DNA of 64,000 nucleotides. Source: Nostoc sp. 'Peltigera membranacea cyanobiont' 210A (GTDB taxonomy: Bacteria > Cyanobacteriota > Cyanobacteriia > Cyanobacteriales > Nostocaceae). Location of the stretch: positions 170,224 through 234,223 of the forward strand of contig NZ_NOLJ01000009.1 of assembly GCF_002246015.1 (NCBI RefSeq), written 5' to 3'. The position numbers were made by a program, and so were the translations under genes. Below the pieces are notes generated by a model. It made no database searches and was not told the origin of the DNA. It was given only the letters and a program-made list of their open reading frames with translations. Positions 47,798 through 56,890 of this stretch are shown here, one piece after another; position 1 is the stretch's first letter, and each line of letters begins with the position of its first letter.

Positions 47798-48463
47798 ATG
47801 GGTAAACGAAAGAGAAAACATCAGAAGACATCCTTCCCTTGGATGGTAGAAGAAGAAAATCTGTTCATTGCAAAGACTGGTAACGAAATAGTTACAGATG
47901 CTGGATGGGAGAAAATTTCATTTGAAGAAGCGCGAAAACTATTTAGTCCCGAAACATTTCAAGAATGGTACGAACTGTTCCTAGAAAATACAGATATCTC
48001 GGAAATACTTTCAGAATCTAACGTAGATATAGATTTAGATGATGAATCAGCAATAGATAACTTTTTACAAAGGAGCAACTGGACACCAAAACAAGTCAAT
48101 TTAGTTGTAGCGAAGGCTATCTATAAAAATCATGCCTGGGTGAGAGCATTGCTGATTTCTACACCTGATGTTGAAGAACCCTACTTTCAAAATTATGAAA
48201 TGGAGGCAATTCGTTTAGGAGTCCAATTGCGGAAATACATCAAAGAAGATATTCCAGTAATTAATGACTGCAAGAATGCTGTCAGACATTTACATGGAAG
48301 ATATGCCCTCATTGGCTGGCAACCAAGAAATTGTGTGACAGCAGCTCACAACCTAAAAATATCTCAAGCAACTAAGGTTTACAATGAACTTCTCTGGGAT
48401 GAAGATTGGGTAGATGAGTGCGATTCGTTGATCAGTGAATCACGGCAATCAGCCCGTAAATAA
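47798..48463 (+). CDS. Hypothetical protein, 3' end possibly replaced by intron
   Basis: A 221-residue soluble protein of unknown family, with a basic start (MGKRKRKHQK) and a helical body with many Asp/Glu. A GTGCG (48418-48422), the consensus 5' end of group II introns, lies inside its last 16 codons. The true C-terminus may therefore be in the exon after the intron (55700 on, where a frame encodes QEIDSFDDIVEVTWLLL then a stop). That joining is a hypothesis. Confidence 0.5.
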   Translation: MGKRKRKHQKTSFPWMVEEENLFIAKTGNEIVTDAGWEKISFEEARKLFSPETFQEWYELFLENTDISEILSESNVDIDLDDESAIDNFLQRSNWTPKQVNLVVAKAIYKNHAWVRALLISTPDVEEPYFQNYEMEAIRLGVQLRKYIKEDIPVINDCKNAVRHLHGRYALIGWQPRNCVTAAHNLKISQATKVYNELLWDEDWVDECDSLISESRQSARK

Positions 48464-48977
48464 CTAATCCAGCCCGACAGCAGATTACTGTCACTAAAGG
48501 GCTGAACTCTCGGTCAGATGTAGGTGAAAGCCCTACCATTCAAACTCAGAATTGACTCCTTACCTGCCCACACCGAACAAGCTCGGTTCTTGTAGAGTGA
48601 AGCTGGGAACAGGGTGTAATCAGACAGCCGTTACGGGTTGACACTGGCACTAACAGGGAGTTCCTACGGCGAAACCGGGTCTAGAAAAGCAACCTATCCA
48701 AGAGCAGGGCGTAACAGAAAACCCTGACTCCACTGGAGAATTAATTCCCGCCGCATATCGGTTTTATAGCGGCAAGAGTCTTGGGAATCCAGTGGTTGAA
48801 TTGACCACACCTAACGGAACAATCAATCTCTCCGAGGGAACGAATAAAAACGAGTCAAAGGTCTTGGGGAAGTCGAACCCCAGGTAGGTAAGACGGGATA
48901 CGGAATTCCTTTGATTCGGGTAGGACGCAACGTAATTGTTGCGAGGTGTTCAGAATACACAAACCAGAGAAGAGAAA
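48418..48977 (+). ncRNA. Group II intron 5' region (domain I onward)
   Basis: A structured non-coding region from a GTGCG at 48418 to the reverse-transcriptase start. Segments such as GGGAACAGGGTGTAATCAGA, GGGTTGACACTGGCACTAAC and GGAGTTCCTACGGCGAAACC are typical of bacterial group II intron domain I. The exact 5' splice site is inferred. An RT gene follows directly, as in mobile introns. Confidence 0.6.
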
Positions 48978-49355
48978 ATGATTAGACACAGTTACAAAAC
49001 TAGTGAATCTTGGAAAGCTCTACCGTGGAAGAAATTCCGCCGTAACCTTTTCCGCCTTCAAAAGCGCGTGTATAAAGCGGTTCTTGTTGGAGACAAGCGG
49101 AAAGCTAGGTCACTCCAAAAGCTTATTCTTAAATCAACCTCGGCTCGATTTCTTGCAATAAGACAGGTATCTCAGCTAAATGCTGGTAAAAAAACGGCGG
49201 GTATTGATGGTAAGAAATCCCTGTCATTTGAAGAACGCTTCAACCTTGAAGAACTACTGAAAACGAACAGTGGAAATTGGAAGCATCAAGGACTACGGGA
49301 AATCCCCATCCCTAAAAAGGACGGGACTACCAGAATGCTCAAGATACCGACGGTG
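48978..49355 (+). pseudogene. Intron reverse transcriptase, N-terminal fragment
   Basis: About 126 residues: an RT0-like region (WKALPWKKFRRNLFRLQKRV), GKKTAGIDGKKSLSFEERF, and REIPIPKKDGTTRMLKIPTV, all standard for group II intron-encoded proteins. The frame is then broken by the recombinase element at the codon after PTV. The C-terminal continuation is either the piece at 53181 (RDRVMQT...) or that at 54603 (KCFDRINH...). Confidence 0.8.
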
Positions 49356-49577
49356 TATTCATATTGCACCTTGATTCAATGAAGTTTAGGGATATTTTCC
49401 TTTCTATAATTATTCTCCACTCAATGCGCTGCAATTGGGTACAGATTTTCTCACAAGTGAGTGAGCCTCGCCAAGGGAAGAGCTTTGCTAAGGTGAAAAA
49501 AGTAGTGGTTAGTGAGCTATGAGTGAGCTACTAATAAGGTAGGCTAGAGTTGTATCAAGTGTTAAAGTCTACCAACT

Positions 49578-50543
49578 ATGGCAACAAAAAATCCCCGTAT
49601 AGCAGCCTACCCACCACCCAAAGTCTATGAACTGTTGGTTGAATTTAAGCGCTCTCAAGGATTAAAGTCAGATTCTGCCGCTATTGTGGCAATTCTGGAG
49701 ACTTACCTATGCGGTAGCCTACCCAATGTGCTACCAAGTGAGCTATCAAGTACGCCAAAGCGAATTGAGGATTTAGAGGTGAAGGTGAGTAGTCTGCTTT
49801 CTGATGTAGCAGTACTCAAGCAGGCAATGAGTCAGTATACTTGTCAAGCATCTGGTGAAGACCTATCCAACGGATATCTGCATCAACCTGATAACTACGA
49901 GGGATTAAGTGAGCCACCAAATGAATCACCTAACAGAATCCTTGACTTGACAAACGAATCTGTAGTTACGTCCGGGAGTACATCTAGAAGTGAGCTACCA
50001 ATAACTGGGGCAGATGTTGACACTGAATTATCGAAGTCATCTATTATTGAAACCGTATCCGCCAACAGTGAGCTATCAAATGAGTCACTATTGGTAACAC
50101 CAACTGCCGAATTTATCTTAAATTCCATACTAATTGAGGAGAACACGCCTCCCTATAATGAGCTACTAAATGAGCCAGCATCAAATGACTTACTAGAGAC
50201 CGTCATGGGTGAGCCATTTCATGACTCACTTGATGGTCTACCACTACTCAAAGAAAATAATCATCCCAAAGTATCATCTGATAATAGTGAGCCACTTGCT
50301 GACTTACCTGATAGCTCACTAGAGAAATCCGAAAGTAAAAATTCTCTGGAAGTCCCATCTCACCTGACTGGTGCAGCTTTAGCAAGAAGACTAAATGTTT
50401 CTCCTAGCACCCTTCGTCATAAGAAAAATGCTCCCAATTTTGGGCAATGGACTTCTCTTCATGATCCAGATGGAATTGCTTGGCATTTTAATGGTGAAAA
50501 ATTTATTGAAAAACCCTCACCCGAAGACAGTAAAACCCCTTGA
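49578..50543 (+). CDS. Recombinase-element protein with Ser-Glu-Leu repeats
   Basis: A 321-residue protein. The N-terminus (AAYPPPKVYELLVEFKRSQG, then SAAIVAILETYLCG) resembles a small DNA-binding or RHH-like head. A short coiled coil (about 60-80) follows, then a long low-complexity acidic Ser/Asn/Glu/Leu region with recurring SEL/SEP (about 95-255), and a C-terminal HTH-like segment (LTGAALARRLNVSPSTLRHK) followed by a Trp-rich end. It is cargo of the serine-recombinase element and may bind the GTGAGCYA sites. The function is inferred. Confidence 0.6.
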   Translation: MATKNPRIAAYPPPKVYELLVEFKRSQGLKSDSAAIVAILETYLCGSLPNVLPSELSSTPKRIEDLEVKVSSLLSDVAVLKQAMSQYTCQASGEDLSNGYLHQPDNYEGLSEPPNESPNRILDLTNESVVTSGSTSRSELPITGADVDTELSKSSIIETVSANSELSNESLLVTPTAEFILNSILIEENTPPYNELLNEPASNDLLETVMGEPFHDSLDGLPLLKENNHPKVSSDNSEPLADLPDSSLEKSESKNSLEVPSHLTGAALARRLNVSPSTLRHKKNAPNFGQWTSLHDPDGIAWHFNGEKFIEKPSPEDSKTP

Positions 50544-50566
50544 GTACAAAATTACTCAAAGGGGTT
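50534..50566. terminator. Hairpin after the iteron gene
   Basis: AACCCCTTGAGTA and TACTCAAAGGGGTT form a stem with one bulge around a short loop, between convergent genes. There is no long T-run, but a bidirectional terminator is likely. Confidence 0.55.
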
Positions 50567-50610
50567 AACGATATTCAAACTATTGTTTTCGGCTCACTAT
50601 CAAACTGGTA

Positions 50611-52689
50611 TTATTCAGATTTAACTGGTACGCGGCGGATTTTTTCACGTAAAGTCTCTAAAACTTCGGGTGTGACTATATACCACCAAGGACTTCTAGG
50701 AGTTTCTTGGAATGCCTGAATAATTCCTTTGTCTCGCCAGTAATAGACAGTATGAATTCCAACACCCAGTTTTTTAGCAAGGGCACTGGTGGAATAGTAA
50801 CCTTCCGGGCTGACCCCAGATTTCGCAACACTTGGGTCACTTAAAGGCTTATCAATACCAAACTTCCAACGAATCCAGGCGACACCTTTTTTCGTAAAAG
50901 CACGCCCAGTACCACCCACCAAACCTCGGCGATTCAGTTCATCAGCAATTTTCGTATCAGTTCGACCCGGGGCTAATTCTTCAATAAGTTGAATGACTTC
51001 GTTGGGTGTTCGGTATTTGTCTGCATTTGTTGGGCGTGTTGCAATCAACTCACTTGTAGCTCCTGTATGCCAGAGTATTTGGATACGAGTAGAGCGTTCT
51101 GGAGCATCAATTGGGGTGATAGCAACTTGTTTTACTAACAACCCTAGTATTTCTTTACGCTCAAGATTCGTAGTAGTACTGGCGTGCCAAAGTGTGGGAA
51201 TATCGTTGGCTAACTGTAAAATTTGTTGCCGTTGCACTGCTGTTAATTCCAGCCGTTGTACAAGACGTGCTTTTTGGTATGCCTCTTCTAACTCTGCTAA
51301 CTGTTGTAATTTTTCATTCCATCGCCTTTCTAGTGTACGGACTACTAAACGATTTTCTGGCTCGGTTGCATCATATTGTCGAAAAGCTCTGTCAGCTTCG
51401 TAACGTGCCCTTTCCAGTCGCAGTTGCCATGTTTTATCTGCCTCATCTGCAATATTTTCAAGTTCAGATAGGACAGCAAGGGAAATATCTAGTTGCTCGT
51501 CCGTAAAAGCTGACAGCACATGAGCGGAAACGGCTGTATCAATTGCTGCTCCTGCAACGCTCCAGCAAGCACCAACGCTACCATCTTGTTTACGAGCTTG
51601 GGTACATTCGTAAGCTGCTCTACAACCACCAGTACCGTGGTAGCGAGGACTCATACGACGACCGCATTTACCACAAATTACTAAACCTTGGAGGAGAGCA
51701 AAGCCCTCTCTAGGTGTACCTGGACATCCATCTGATAAAGAAATTGGGCAATTGCGTCTGAGTCGCTCACAATTAGACAAATATTCAGACCAACTAATAT
51801 AAGCCTCGTGAGCGTTGTGGATTATCACTTTCCATTCTTCTTGGGGTAGTTGCTGGATTTTAACCTTCTTTATTTGCCCAGCCTCAATTACATTAAAACT
51901 GCGTCGTCTACCATATACGTATGTTCCTGTGTAAGTTGGATTGTGCAGTAGGGCAGTTATACGACTAAGGTTGGCTTTTCCCCAATGAAGTGTACCAATA
52001 TCCCCAGGTCGCCAACGTCTTCTTGGGAAAGGAATTTGGTTCACACAAAAGTAGCGCATCACCTTAAACGCCGTTCTAAGTTCGCGGAACTGTTGAAAGG
52101 CTAACTGTATTGCACCAACAACACTTTCATCTGGATCTAGCACCAATTTTCCTTCTGGGTCGTAGACATAGCCAGTAGGTGGAGAACAGCGCAGTTCTCC
52201 TTTTTTAGCTTTATTGAGTTTGGCTCCTTGTAACCGTAAGCGCATACCATGTAGTTCCGTGTGGCTCCAAGTTCCCTTAAACCCCAGTATCACTCGGTCA
52301 TTAAAATCATTTGGGTCGTAAATCCCATCGTGGTCAATTACCAAGGTATCAGTTAGGGCACAGATATCTAAAAGTTTATGCCAATCTGCTTGGGAACGAG
52401 AAAATCTTGAAGCTTCCAGAGCCAAAACAGCCCCCACCTCCCCTAAACCAACAGCAGCCATTAGTCGATGAAAATCTTCGCGTCCTGTTGTCGTTTGACC
52501 ACTTTTACCAAGGTCACTATCCAATACGGATATTTGACTCTTGTCCCAACCCAAGGTTAATGCACGGTCAGCTAGGGCATATTGTCTTTCCGTACTTTCA
52601 CGGTTAAATTCTACCTGATTGGGTGTTGACTGTCTTAAGTACACAACAGCACGGCGTTCCAGATGGGTTGAACTAATTTTATTATTCAT
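50611..52689 (-). CDS. Large serine recombinase
   Basis: A 692-residue site-specific recombinase. The resolvase-type catalytic domain (1-150) starts AVVYLRQSTPNQ, with Ser21 the likely nucleophile, and includes EASRFSRSQADW. The recombinase domain (about 155-290; PPTGYVYDP) is followed by a zinc ribbon (CGKCGRRM... CRAAYEC, about 335-365), a coiled coil, and a C-terminal MerR-like HTH (YYSTSALAKKLGVGIHTVYY). It should integrate and excise the element. The downstream partner gene overlaps or adjoins its start. Confidence 0.9.
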   Translation of the reverse strand: MNNKISSTHLERRAVVYLRQSTPNQVEFNRESTERQYALADRALTLGWDKSQISVLDSDLGKSGQTTTGREDFHRLMAAVGLGEVGAVLALEASRFSRSQADWHKLLDICALTDTLVIDHDGIYDPNDFNDRVILGFKGTWSHTELHGMRLRLQGAKLNKAKKGELRCSPPTGYVYDPEGKLVLDPDESVVGAIQLAFQQFRELRTAFKVMRYFCVNQIPFPRRRWRPGDIGTLHWGKANLSRITALLHNPTYTGTYVYGRRRSFNVIEAGQIKKVKIQQLPQEEWKVIIHNAHEAYISWSEYLSNCERLRRNCPISLSDGCPGTPREGFALLQGLVICGKCGRRMSPRYHGTGGCRAAYECTQARKQDGSVGACWSVAGAAIDTAVSAHVLSAFTDEQLDISLAVLSELENIADEADKTWQLRLERARYEADRAFRQYDATEPENRLVVRTLERRWNEKLQQLAELEEAYQKARLVQRLELTAVQRQQILQLANDIPTLWHASTTTNLERKEILGLLVKQVAITPIDAPERSTRIQILWHTGATSELIATRPTNADKYRTPNEVIQLIEELAPGRTDTKIADELNRRGLVGGTGRAFTKKGVAWIRWKFGIDKPLSDPSVAKSGVSPEGYYSTSALAKKLGVGIHTVYYWRDKGIIQAFQETPRSPWWYIVTPEVLETLREKIRRVPVKSE

Positions 52690-52700
52690 CTGGTTTACTC

Positions 52701-53141
52701 CTAGTTATCGCTTTCTCTGTCTGTTGAGTGGAGAGTATTTTGTCCACTAACCGTGCTGTTAGCTTTATGAGGCGACTTAGCCTTTCTTCGTTTTTGGGTT
52801 GAGCGGTTGCTAGTAGATGCTTTTTCCTCATTTTTTTTCTTGTGTTCGACTTCAATATCATCAAGAACACAAGAAGATTCGGACGTTATAATTTGCGATC
52901 GCCGAGCTACCCATTCGCTTAATCGCAGTAATTTCTCAGGTAAAAACTTCCCGACTGTTTGGGCTGTGAAAGCTTGCTGTGTCCATAGGTCGGTTTCCGT
53001 TGCTGGTAGAGACAAAAATCCTCCTAAAGGACTTTCTACAGTTACTTTAGTCTCAATCCCTACTTTACGAATTTGCTGTATTACAACTGACTGACCACAT
53101 AACGGGTGGATGGGATTGGTGATGGTGACACAACTTCCCAA
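52701..53141 (-). CDS. DUF5372-like partner of serine recombinase
   Basis: A 146-residue protein. The N-terminal 75 residues (VTITNPIHPLCGQSVVIQQI; GGFLSLPATETDLW) form a small beta-rich domain found immediately upstream of this type of recombinase. The C-terminal half is a basic, Ser/Lys-rich tail. It ends 12 bp before the recombinase start on the same strand, so the two form an operon and it probably assists recombination. The role is not established. Confidence 0.65.
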   Translation of the reverse strand: MGSCVTITNPIHPLCGQSVVIQQIRKVGIETKVTVESPLGGFLSLPATETDLWTQQAFTAQTVGKFLPEKLLRLSEWVARRSQIITSESSCVLDDIEVEHKKKNEEKASTSNRSTQKRRKAKSPHKANSTVSGQNTLHSTDRESDN

Positions 53142-53180
53142 AAGTGACTTGAAGTTATGTGCAGTCTTACTGTACTGTTC

Positions 53181-54514
53181 CCACCGTGAGAGATAGAGTC
53201 ATGCAAACAGTAGTCAAAAACTTACTAGAACCAGAATGGGAGGCAGTCTTTGAAGAAAATTCCTACGGCTTCCGACCTGGAAGGAGTTGCGCCGATGCTA
53301 TCGAACAAGCATTCACGAGAATTGCACCAACAGGCAAAAGCGAAAAGGGAGACTCATGGGTTCTAGACGCAGACATTTCAGGATTTTTTGACAACATTTC
53401 TCACAGCAACATTGAGAACTCTATAGGTAAAGTACCAGGACGAGAACTCATTAAAATGTGGCTAAAATGCGGTTTCATGGATAAAGGAACGTTTAACGAA
53501 ACAATCCAAGGAACTCCCCAAGGTGGTGCAATTAGCCCCCTACTTGCCAATATCGGACTTCACGGTTTGGAAACAGTAGTTAAGGCAATACCATATCGGC
53601 ACCCGCCTACCAAGAATCATCCATTAGGAGAAAAATCCCGAAGTGGAATGGGGATAATTCGCTATGCTGATGACTTTATCATTACGGCAAACTCTAAGGA
53701 ATACATCTTAGAAGCGAAAAAGGTAATTGAGAAATGGTTATTAGACCGCAACCTGGAATTAAGCGAGGAGAAGACACGTATAGTTCACACAGAGGATGGA
53801 TTTGACTTCCTCAGCTTCAAACTACGCACATTCAAGGGGAAGGCACTATTCATGCCTTCTAAATCAAAAGTTCTTAACTTCTGCCAGAAGATCGGCGAAA
53901 TAGTCAAATCCCTAAACGGTGCAAAACAGGAAGCAGTCATATCCACACTCAATCCTATTCTCCGAGGCTTTGCTAACTACTACAGAGGTGGAGTCAGTAA
54001 AGAAACCTTTAGCTACATCGATTATCGTGTGTGGCAATATCTCTGGCGTTGGGCTAAACGACGACACCCATACAAATCAAAAAACTGGATTAAAGCTAAG
54101 TACTTTCACCAAGTCGGGACACGAAGTTGGGTCTTTGCTGTTAACAGCAAAGACCGTCGAAACAATTCTAAACTCATGCAACTATTTAACGTTGCTTCAA
54201 CCAAGATTGTACGTCACATCAAGGTGAAAGGAAGCGCCTCTCCAGATAATCCTGAACTCCGAGAATACTGGGAAAACCGTAACAAGAAGATGGGCAAAAA
54301 CAAATGGGCAAAAGGAAGTAAATATTTCATAGTTGCCGAAAACCAGGAATGGAAATGCCCAAGCTGCGGTGAAACTTTACTCAACGGCGAGGAACTGGAA
54401 GTCCATCACATAGTTCCGGTGGAGGATGAGGGAACAGATGACACCTGGAACCTTATCCACTTGCACAAGCCATGCCACAAACTGGAACATTCAAAATCCA
54501 AGAAATCGGGCTAG
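53181..54514 (+). pseudogene. Group II intron reverse transcriptase/maturase, C-terminal part
   Basis: About 444 residues beginning PTVRDRVMQTVVKNLLEPEW. RT motifs include FRPGRSCADA, LDADISGFFDNISH, GTPQGGAISPLL and the catalytic YADD (IIRYADDFIIT). Maturase domain X follows, then an HNH endonuclease (CPSC... EVHHIVPVEDEG... HLHKPCHKLEH). The 5' end is cut by the recombinase element; a GTG at 53159 opens the frame but no intact start remains. It lies in the 3' part of an intron whose domains V and VI follow. Confidence 0.8.
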
Positions 54515-54525
54515 AAATAAGGCTT

Positions 54526-54602
54526 GAGCGTAGTGATGGGAAACTGTCACGCTACGTTCTTAGGGGGGTTTCGGAGGTGGTGACACCTCCTTCCTACCCG
54601 AC
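54526..54602 (+). ncRNA. Group II intron domains V-VI and 3' end (inner intron)
   Basis: GAGCGTAGTGATGGGAAACT with its complement (54526-54559) is a 34-nt domain V hairpin with a GAAA tetraloop. A domain VI hairpin follows, ending CCTACCCGAC at 54602. Immediately after, another RT frame resumes in phase at AAG TGC TTC GAC, showing that this intron lies inside a second RT gene. Confidence 0.75.
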
Positions 54603-55619
54603 AAGTGCTTCGACAGGATTAACCACTCAGCAATAATGGACGAACTCATCGCCCCTAAAGGCTTGAAACTCGGAATTTTCCGATGCCTCAAGGCGGGGGT
54701 TAATCCAGAATTCCCCGAACAGGGTACACCTCAAGGGGGAGTAGTTAGCCCACTATTAGCAAACATCGCGCTCAACGGAATCGAAGATATCCACAAATAT
54801 CATCGAAACTACAAACGGGGAACTAGAATAACAGGCAATACTCTAGAAAAATACATTGCCAAACCATCAATCCGATACGCGGACGACATGGTTATTATAC
54901 TCCGACCCGAAGATGACGCAACAGAGATACTTGAAAGAATCAGCGAGTTCCTCCGCAAACGCGGAATGAATGTAAGCCAAAAGAAAACCAAAGTTACCGC
55001 CACGACAGATGGGTTTGATTTCCTCGGATGGCACTTTAAAGTCCAGAAAAACGGAAAGTTTAGAAGCACTCCCTCAGTAGACAACTTCAAAGCATTCCGT
55101 AAGAAAGTAAAACACATCGTCAACAACTCGAATTATGGTGCTACCACAAAGGCTGAGAAATTAGCCCCGGTAGTTAGAGGTTGGAGAAATTTCCATAAGT
55201 TCTGCAAGATGGACGGGTCTAGAAACTCGTTATACCACATCGAAACAAGAGCTTATAGGGTATTCAACAAGGAAGTCAAGCAAAACCGCCATTCTAGCAA
55301 GAAATTACTAGACAAGGCATTCCCAGCAGTTCCTCACTCCGAAAATAATCACGTCATGGTTAAAGGAACACAATCCCCCTATGACGGAAATATAGCCTAT
55401 TGGAGCGAACGTAACAGTAACCTCTACGACGGCGAAACCTCTAAAGCTCTTAAGAAGCAAAACCATAAATGTGCATCCTGCGGCTTAAAATTCACCGACG
55501 AGGAACAGATTCACCTGCACCACATCGATGGAAATCACGCCAACTGGAAGAAAAATAATCTGGAAGCAATCCATGAGAGTTGCCACGATTACAAGCACAT
55601 GAGCAAAAGCGCAAGCTAA
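54603..55619 (+). pseudogene. Second intron reverse transcriptase, C-terminal part
   Basis: About 338 residues starting KCFDRINHSAIMDEL, so the frame enters in the middle of RT motif 3. GTPQGGVVSPLLANIALNG, SIRYADDMVII (catalytic YADD), maturase region GFDFLGWHFKVQ and a C-terminal HNH (CASCGLKFTDEEQIHLHHID) follow. The missing N-terminal part should lie upstream of the inner intron; only one N-terminal RT fragment exists in the window, so one of the two enzymes has lost its start by deletion. Confidence 0.8.
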
Positions 55620-55628
55620 GAACATCGG

Positions 55629-55699
55629 GAGCTGGGTGCGGTGAAAGTCGCACGCCCAGATTTAACTGAGAGGTGCGGGGAATAATATCCCCCATCGAC
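55629..55699 (+). ncRNA. Group II intron domains V-VI and 3' end (outer intron)
   Basis: GAGCTGGGTGCGGTGAAAGT and its complement (55629-55662) form a canonical 34-nt domain V. Domain VI follows, ending CCCATCGAC at 55699. This is the 3' boundary of the outer intron. Confidence 0.75.
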
Positions 55700-55787
55700 T
55701 CAAACAGAAGACTGTTCAGGAGATTGACAGCTTTGATGATATCGTTGAAGTGACTTGGCTTTTGCTAGACAATGATTGCGTCTAGAA

Positions 55788-55928
55788 GCGATCGCAGCGC
55801 TGCAATTGGTAGAAGCTGGAAAAATTAACCTGGATGTCCTGGATGTCTCTGTAAAACAATATCTACCAGACTTCACTCTGGCTGATACCCAAACGGCTGA
55901 TCAGATCACGAATCATTGTGAGGTCTGA
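55788..55928 (+). pseudogene. Beta-lactamase-like serine hydrolase fragment
   Basis: About 46 codons read ALQLVEAGKINLDVL and then VKQYLPDFTLADTQTADQIT, matching the region after the active-site SxxK of class C beta-lactamase-related hydrolases. No start or catalytic domain is present. It is a remnant beside the intron insertion. Confidence 0.6.
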
Positions 55929-56545
55929 TTGAGACTTGCAAGTGCAGCTGCGATTCGTCCAGATGCCTTTGGTCGTTTGTACATTCGTTCCATGTAGTTT
56001 ACCAGCGTGGGGAAAGTGGCGAGTAGCTGAACTTCGTTCGCCCAATCCAGTGTGTAAGCAAGCACAAAATCAGCCACTGTGACGTGTTCACCCACTACAA
56101 ACTGCCGATCCAACAGATGGTTCTCTAAAACGACAGCCATACTGGTGAAGTCTTGCCGAGCGAGAGGTATTTCAGCAGACAATCTCAACTCTTCTGGGTA
56201 TATAAACGTGTGGCGAGCGATACGCCATAGCGGCTGTTCTAATTCGGTGGCAGTAAAGAGGAGCCAACGATAAAGCTGTGCTCGCAGAAGCAAGTCTGTA
56301 GGTACCAGGTTAGATTCTGGGTACTTCTCACCGAGGTACAAAGCAATGGCTACGGATTCAGTGATGATATGTTCGCCATCGATGAGCACAGGGAGCTTGC
56401 CAGTGGGATTAATGCTGAGAAAATCGGGTGTACGGTGTTCACCTGCCCGCATGTTGATGGAGATTGCTTCAAATTCCACCCCAAGTTCCTGGAGAACCCA
56501 GCGAACTCGAATTGATCGCGTGGGAGCAAATTCATAGAGTTTCAT
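55913..56545 (-). CDS. Glutathione S-transferase
   Basis: A 210-residue cytosolic GST. The thioredoxin-like N-terminal domain has YEFAPTRSIRVRW (Ser/Arg near the glutathione thiol), NPTGKLPVL with the cis-proline, and ESVAIALYLGEKYP (Glu-Ser gamma-glutamyl site). The helical C-terminal domain has VADFVLAYTLDW. It probably conjugates or reduces small electrophiles. It is unlinked to the ECF cluster by a MITE-containing gap. Confidence 0.9.
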   Translation of the reverse strand: MKLYEFAPTRSIRVRWVLQELGVEFEAISINMRAGEHRTPDFLSINPTGKLPVLIDGEHIITESVAIALYLGEKYPESNLVPTDLLLRAQLYRWLLFTATELEQPLWRIARHTFIYPEELRLSAEIPLARQDFTSMAVVLENHLLDRQFVVGEHVTVADFVLAYTLDWANEVQLLATFPTLVNYMERMYKRPKASGRIAAALASLNQTSQ

Positions 56546-56610
56546 GAATCAACCTCAGTGATGTGCAAATATCTTTCATCTTGTTGTTGGTCAGTGGTCA
56601 GTGGCTATTT

Positions 56611-56840
56611 AACCTGAGTTCGGGTTAAGCCAGAAGCTAAAAAGCTTATTCTGTCAGGATTGAATAAAACTGGAATTGATCAAAGCAGGGATAAAAGTGG
56701 ATGGAATTATTTTGTCAATAAGGTTCACAAATGAAACTAATCTCAGCAATATGTCTTATTGACAATAGATGAAAACAGAGCTTTAGACCGAACAACGATA
56801 ATTCAAGGCTTATGAGGATTTCTTATCCCGAACTCAGGTT
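56611..56840. mobile_element. 230-bp MITE with 19-bp inverted repeats
   Basis: AACCTGAGTTCGGGTTAAG (56611-56629) and its complement at 56822-56840 (one mismatch) bound a non-coding interior with internal complementary segments (TTGTCAATAAG / CTTATTGACA). ATTT flanks both ends and may be the target duplication. AAAGGAC heptamers follow to about 56870. Confidence 0.65.
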
Positions 56841-56890
56841 ATTTACAAAGGACAAAGGACAAAGGACGAATGACAGATGTTGGTATAGGC

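Larger units (their letters stand above)
49461..50597. repeat. Iteron-like GTGAGCYA repeats
   Basis: GTGAGC[C/T]A occurs at 49512, 49523, 49738, 49909, 49990, 50068, 50209 and 50287. Near-copies lie at 49461, 50158 and 50170, and inverted copies at 50312 (TAGCTCAC) and 50591. Most fall in one reading phase of the gene at 49578, giving recurrent Ser-Glu-Leu/Pro, but several lie outside it, so the DNA motif itself seems to be selected. Confidence 0.7.
49356..53180. mobile_element. Serine-recombinase mobile element inserted in intron RT gene
   Basis: About 3.8 kb carrying an iteron-like gene, a large serine recombinase and its DUF5372-like partner. The junctions are CCGACGGTG (49347-49355) on the left and CCCACCGTG (53180-53188) on the right, sharing GTG, which may be the crossover core. 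There are no terminal inverted repeats, as expected for serine-recombinase integration. Confidence 0.75.

Noticed and set aside
50611-53141. Prophage with a serine integrase
   Set aside because: Only about 3.8 kb lies between the junctions and no phage structural or replication genes are present.
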